NCBI GenBank assembly: GCA_003693905.1
Contig: RFLL01000147.1
Span: 1 to 5,275 of the forward strand
Length of the DNA: 5,275 bases
Direction: 5' to 3'
Source of the DNA: Alphaproteobacteria bacterium
Lineage (GTDB): Bacteria; Pseudomonadota; Alphaproteobacteria; Kiloniellales; J153
Shown here: positions 3,376 through 5,275 of the stretch, in pieces
Layout: the number at the start of each line of letters is the position of its first letter
Numbering within the stretch: position 1 is the first letter of the stretch
Notes under the pieces: generated by a model
Seen by the model: the letters and a program-made list of their open reading frames with translations, nothing else
Told to the model about the DNA's origin: nothing
Databases searched by the model: none
Position numbers and translations under genes: made by a program

Positions 3376-5275
3376 CTACACGCCGTTGGCCAGCGCCGCC
3401 TCGATGGCCAGCGCCCGGGCTTCATCGACCAGGCCGATGCGCACCAGCGCGGCCAGGGTGGTTTCCAGGGCCAGAATATGGCTCGCCCCGGGACCGTCGC
3501 GGCCCATCACCACCAGGCTGAGAAGAACCGTTTCGCCGCGCCGGCGGGCGTCGCTGGCCTCGCGCAGGGCATAGATGAAAGCGGCGCCGGGGGCGGCCTG
3601 CGCAACAGGCTCGCCATTGGCGGCGATCACGCTCCACCGCAACGGGTCGGATTCGCCCAGGGCCTGAAACGTCGCCCGCAGCAACGCCTGAACCCGGGTC
3701 GCGGCCGGTCGGCCCATGCCGGCGCGCATGGCCCACCACGCCGTCAGATCCGCATTCGCCGCCGAACCGCCGCTGCCGGCAAGGCGCGCATAAGGCCACA
3801 GGGCCGTCACGGCCGCGGTCGCCTGCGGATTGACGATCGCTTCCTGCCGGCCCAGCATCAGCCACGCACCGGCCCGTTCGTACTGCCCCGCGGCATAGAG
3901 CGCGCGCCCCGCCGTTGCCGCGAACCAGGCCAGTTGCGGCACCGGCGCGATCTCGGTGATCAGCGGCAACAGCGCCGGCATCACGGCCTGATAAAGACCA
4001 TCCGCTTCGGCCTGCTCCAACGCCACGCGCAGCACCTCGGCCCGGGTCGCCGGATGCGTCTCGCGCCGGGCCGCCTGATAGAGGAGGGCCCGGCCCCGCG
4101 CTCCGGCGATGGTCTGCGCCGCGCCCAGAGGATCGGCCAGAACGTCGGCCGGAAACGACAGCGCCTCATACACCGCGCCCAGCGCCGCACCGTCGATCAG
4201 GCCGCGCAGGCAGGCTTCCTCGGCAGCGACAACGCGCACTTCGGGCTCGATGTCCGGTGCCCGGGCAATGGCGAACAGCAGACCGGGCGGCGCATCGTCC
4301 AGGCCGCGGCGCGGAATGGGCGTCCCGCTGGCCCGGAACATGACCAGATGGAGCGGGCTCAGCGCACCGGCCGGCACGTCGGGAACCGGAACATCGAGAC
4401 CGAGCATGCGATCGGCCAGAGCGAAGAACAGGGCCTCGTCGTCCTGCTCCTGCGCGGTTCGATTCCCGGCCTCCTGGTCGCGCAGGATGTCGAGACCGAG
4501 CATCGCCATATCCGTCGCCCCGGCGACCAGTTGGCAATAGACCAGCGCCTGTTGCCAGTAGACGTCGGTGTGCCGCTCTGCAATGCGGCTGCGAACCAGC
4601 CGGCAGGCGTCATCGGATTGCCCCGCCAGCAACAGCCCGTCGAGGCGTATGCGCGTCACCGCGCCGCGTTCATGGCGGGCAGGAACCGCGGCCAGCAGAC
4701 GATTGAGCGCCTCCACCTCGCCGAGTGCCGCCAGCCGTTCGATGCGCAGGCTCAGCAACGCCGCCGGCGGCGCTTCCTCGGCGATGGCGGCCTCGCTCAC
4801 CGGTGGTGTTGCGGCCGATAGCAGCAGGCGCCGGGCCAGATCGCGCAACGTTCGCGACCGCAGATCGTCGGGCAGCCGCGACAGCAGGCTGGCCACGACA
4901 AGGCGCGGGGTACCGTCCCACATGTCGAGCCCGAAGCCGCCATCCTGCGGCCCCAGGACTCCGATGGCATCGGGTGATACCTCGGCCAGGGGGTTGACTT
5001 CGATGCCGCCGATGCGCGGACGCGGAATGCTTGGAACGACGACCGGGGTGGCGGTCTGTGATCCGGGTTCATCGGATTTGCCCAGGGATCCGTCCGGACC
5101 GGCGGGCGACGCGCCGGGAAGAGCCGGAAGATCGGAAGGAACGGCACCTGCCGGAGGCAGAGCCGGCTGGAGGAGAGGGGCGCGGACCGGATTTGACGGC
5201 GCCGCGACGTCCGATGGAGCGATGGCGTTCAACGGGGGGACGGTGGCGTTCGACGGGGAGGCGCTCGTCCCGGCC
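3376..5275 (-). CDS. Large Ala-rich helical protein of unknown function upstream of xerD, 5' end outside window
   Basis: The frame runs from the right edge to TAG at 3378-3376, giving 632 visible codons. A TTG at 5232 could serve as a start, but the 14 codons before it are open and have the same Pro/Ser/Ala/Thr-rich character, so the true start is probably beyond the window. Counting from that TTG, residues 1-75 are a low-complexity Pro/Ala/Ser segment. A conserved-looking block follows (IGGIEVNPLAEVSPDAIGVL, then FGLDMWDGTPR at 99-109), then about 500 residues of Ala/Leu-rich helices like TPR- or alpha-solenoid scaffolds. The C-terminus ends with IGLVDEARALAIEAALANG. Similar proteins beside xerD in Rhodospirillales are annotated 'antifreeze glycopeptide polyprotein', which probably reflects Ala/Pro composition rather than function. 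No catalytic motif or membrane span is seen. A signal peptide could lie in the missing part. It is co-transcribed with xerD. Confidence 0.82.
   Translation of the reverse strand, partial: AGTSASPSNATVPPLNAIAPSDVAAPSNPVRAPLLQPALPPAGAVPSDLPALPGASPAGPDGSLGKSDEPGSQTATPVVVPSIPRPRIGGIEVNPLAEVSPDAIGVLGPQDGGFGLDMWDGTPRLVVASLLSRLPDDLRSRTLRDLARRLLLSAATPPVSEAAIAEEAPPAALLSLRIERLAALGEVEALNRLLAAVPARHERGAVTRIRLDGLLLAGQSDDACRLVRSRIAERHTDVYWQQALVYCQLVAGATDMAMLGLDILRDQEAGNRTAQEQDDEALFFALADRMLGLDVPVPDVPAGALSPLHLVMFRASGTPIPRRGLDDAPPGLLFAIARAPDIEPEVRVVAAEEACLRGLIDGAALGAVYEALSFPADVLADPLGAAQTIAGARGRALLYQAARRETHPATRAEVLRVALEQAEADGLYQAVMPALLPLITEIAPVPQLAWFAATAGRALYAAGQYERAGAWLMLGRQEAIVNPQATAAVTALWPYARLAGSGGSAANADLTAWWAMRAGMGRPAATRVQALLRATFQALGESDPLRWSVIAANGEPVAQAAPGAAFIYALREASDARRRGETVLLSLVVMGRDGPGASHILALETTLAALVRIGLVDEARALAIEAALANGV

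Noticed and set aside
2357..3574. A 405-codon + strand open frame antisense to xerD
   Set aside because: XerD on the other strand has a full catalytic set; the antisense product is Arg/His/Gln-rich low-quality sequence typical of GC-rich shadow frames.
3478..4821. A 447-codon + strand open frame antisense to the large helical protein
   Set aside because: Composition is dominated by Arg, Gln, Gly and His with no recognisable motif; the minus-strand frame is longer and linked to xerD.

Overview
The window looks like chromosomal DNA from a high-GC alphaproteobacterium, probably of the Rhodospirillales/Rhodospirillaceae kind. The basis is the GC-rich codon use, a malyl-CoA lyase of the Mcl1 type used in the ethylmalonyl-CoA pathway, and a large Ala/Pro-rich helical protein directly ahead of xerD. 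The lineage is an inference from gene content, not from a marker gene. Every confidently called gene lies on the minus strand, so transcription runs right to left.

From the right edge: (i) a long protein of unknown function, open to the window edge, so its N-terminus is missing (3376-5275); (ii) xerD, starting only 8 nt after that stop and so very likely in the same operon (2375-3367); (iii) a 127-nt gap with a perfect 10-bp palindrome and a TTGACA box; (iv) mcl1, malyl-CoA/beta-methylmalyl-CoA lyase (1264-2247); (v) a 381-nt spacer whose left part is AT-rich and carries a good sigma70-type promoter; (vi) a 60-residue single-span membrane protein, somewhat Flp-pilin-like, with a GTG start and a GGAGG ribosome site (700-882); (vii) a 417-nt spacer with a very T-rich block on the + strand, two 27-nt imperfect repeats exactly 60 nt apart, two opposite-facing terminator-like hairpins and a possible 31-residue hydrophobic peptide ORF on the + strand; (viii) the first 94 codons of a leucyl-aminopeptidase-like M17 protein running off the left edge (1-282).

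The genes do not form one pathway. Mcl1 is carbon metabolism (glyoxylate plus acetyl- or propionyl-CoA). XerD is chromosome dimer resolution. The M17 protein would be peptide turnover. The most unusual part is the AT-rich, repeat- and hairpin-bearing stretch at about 425-1020 around the small membrane protein. I found no CRISPR array, tRNA, rRNA, insertion sequence or phage gene. No complete novel system is demonstrable here; the small-protein/terminator cluster at 427-972 is the best candidate for something undescribed.
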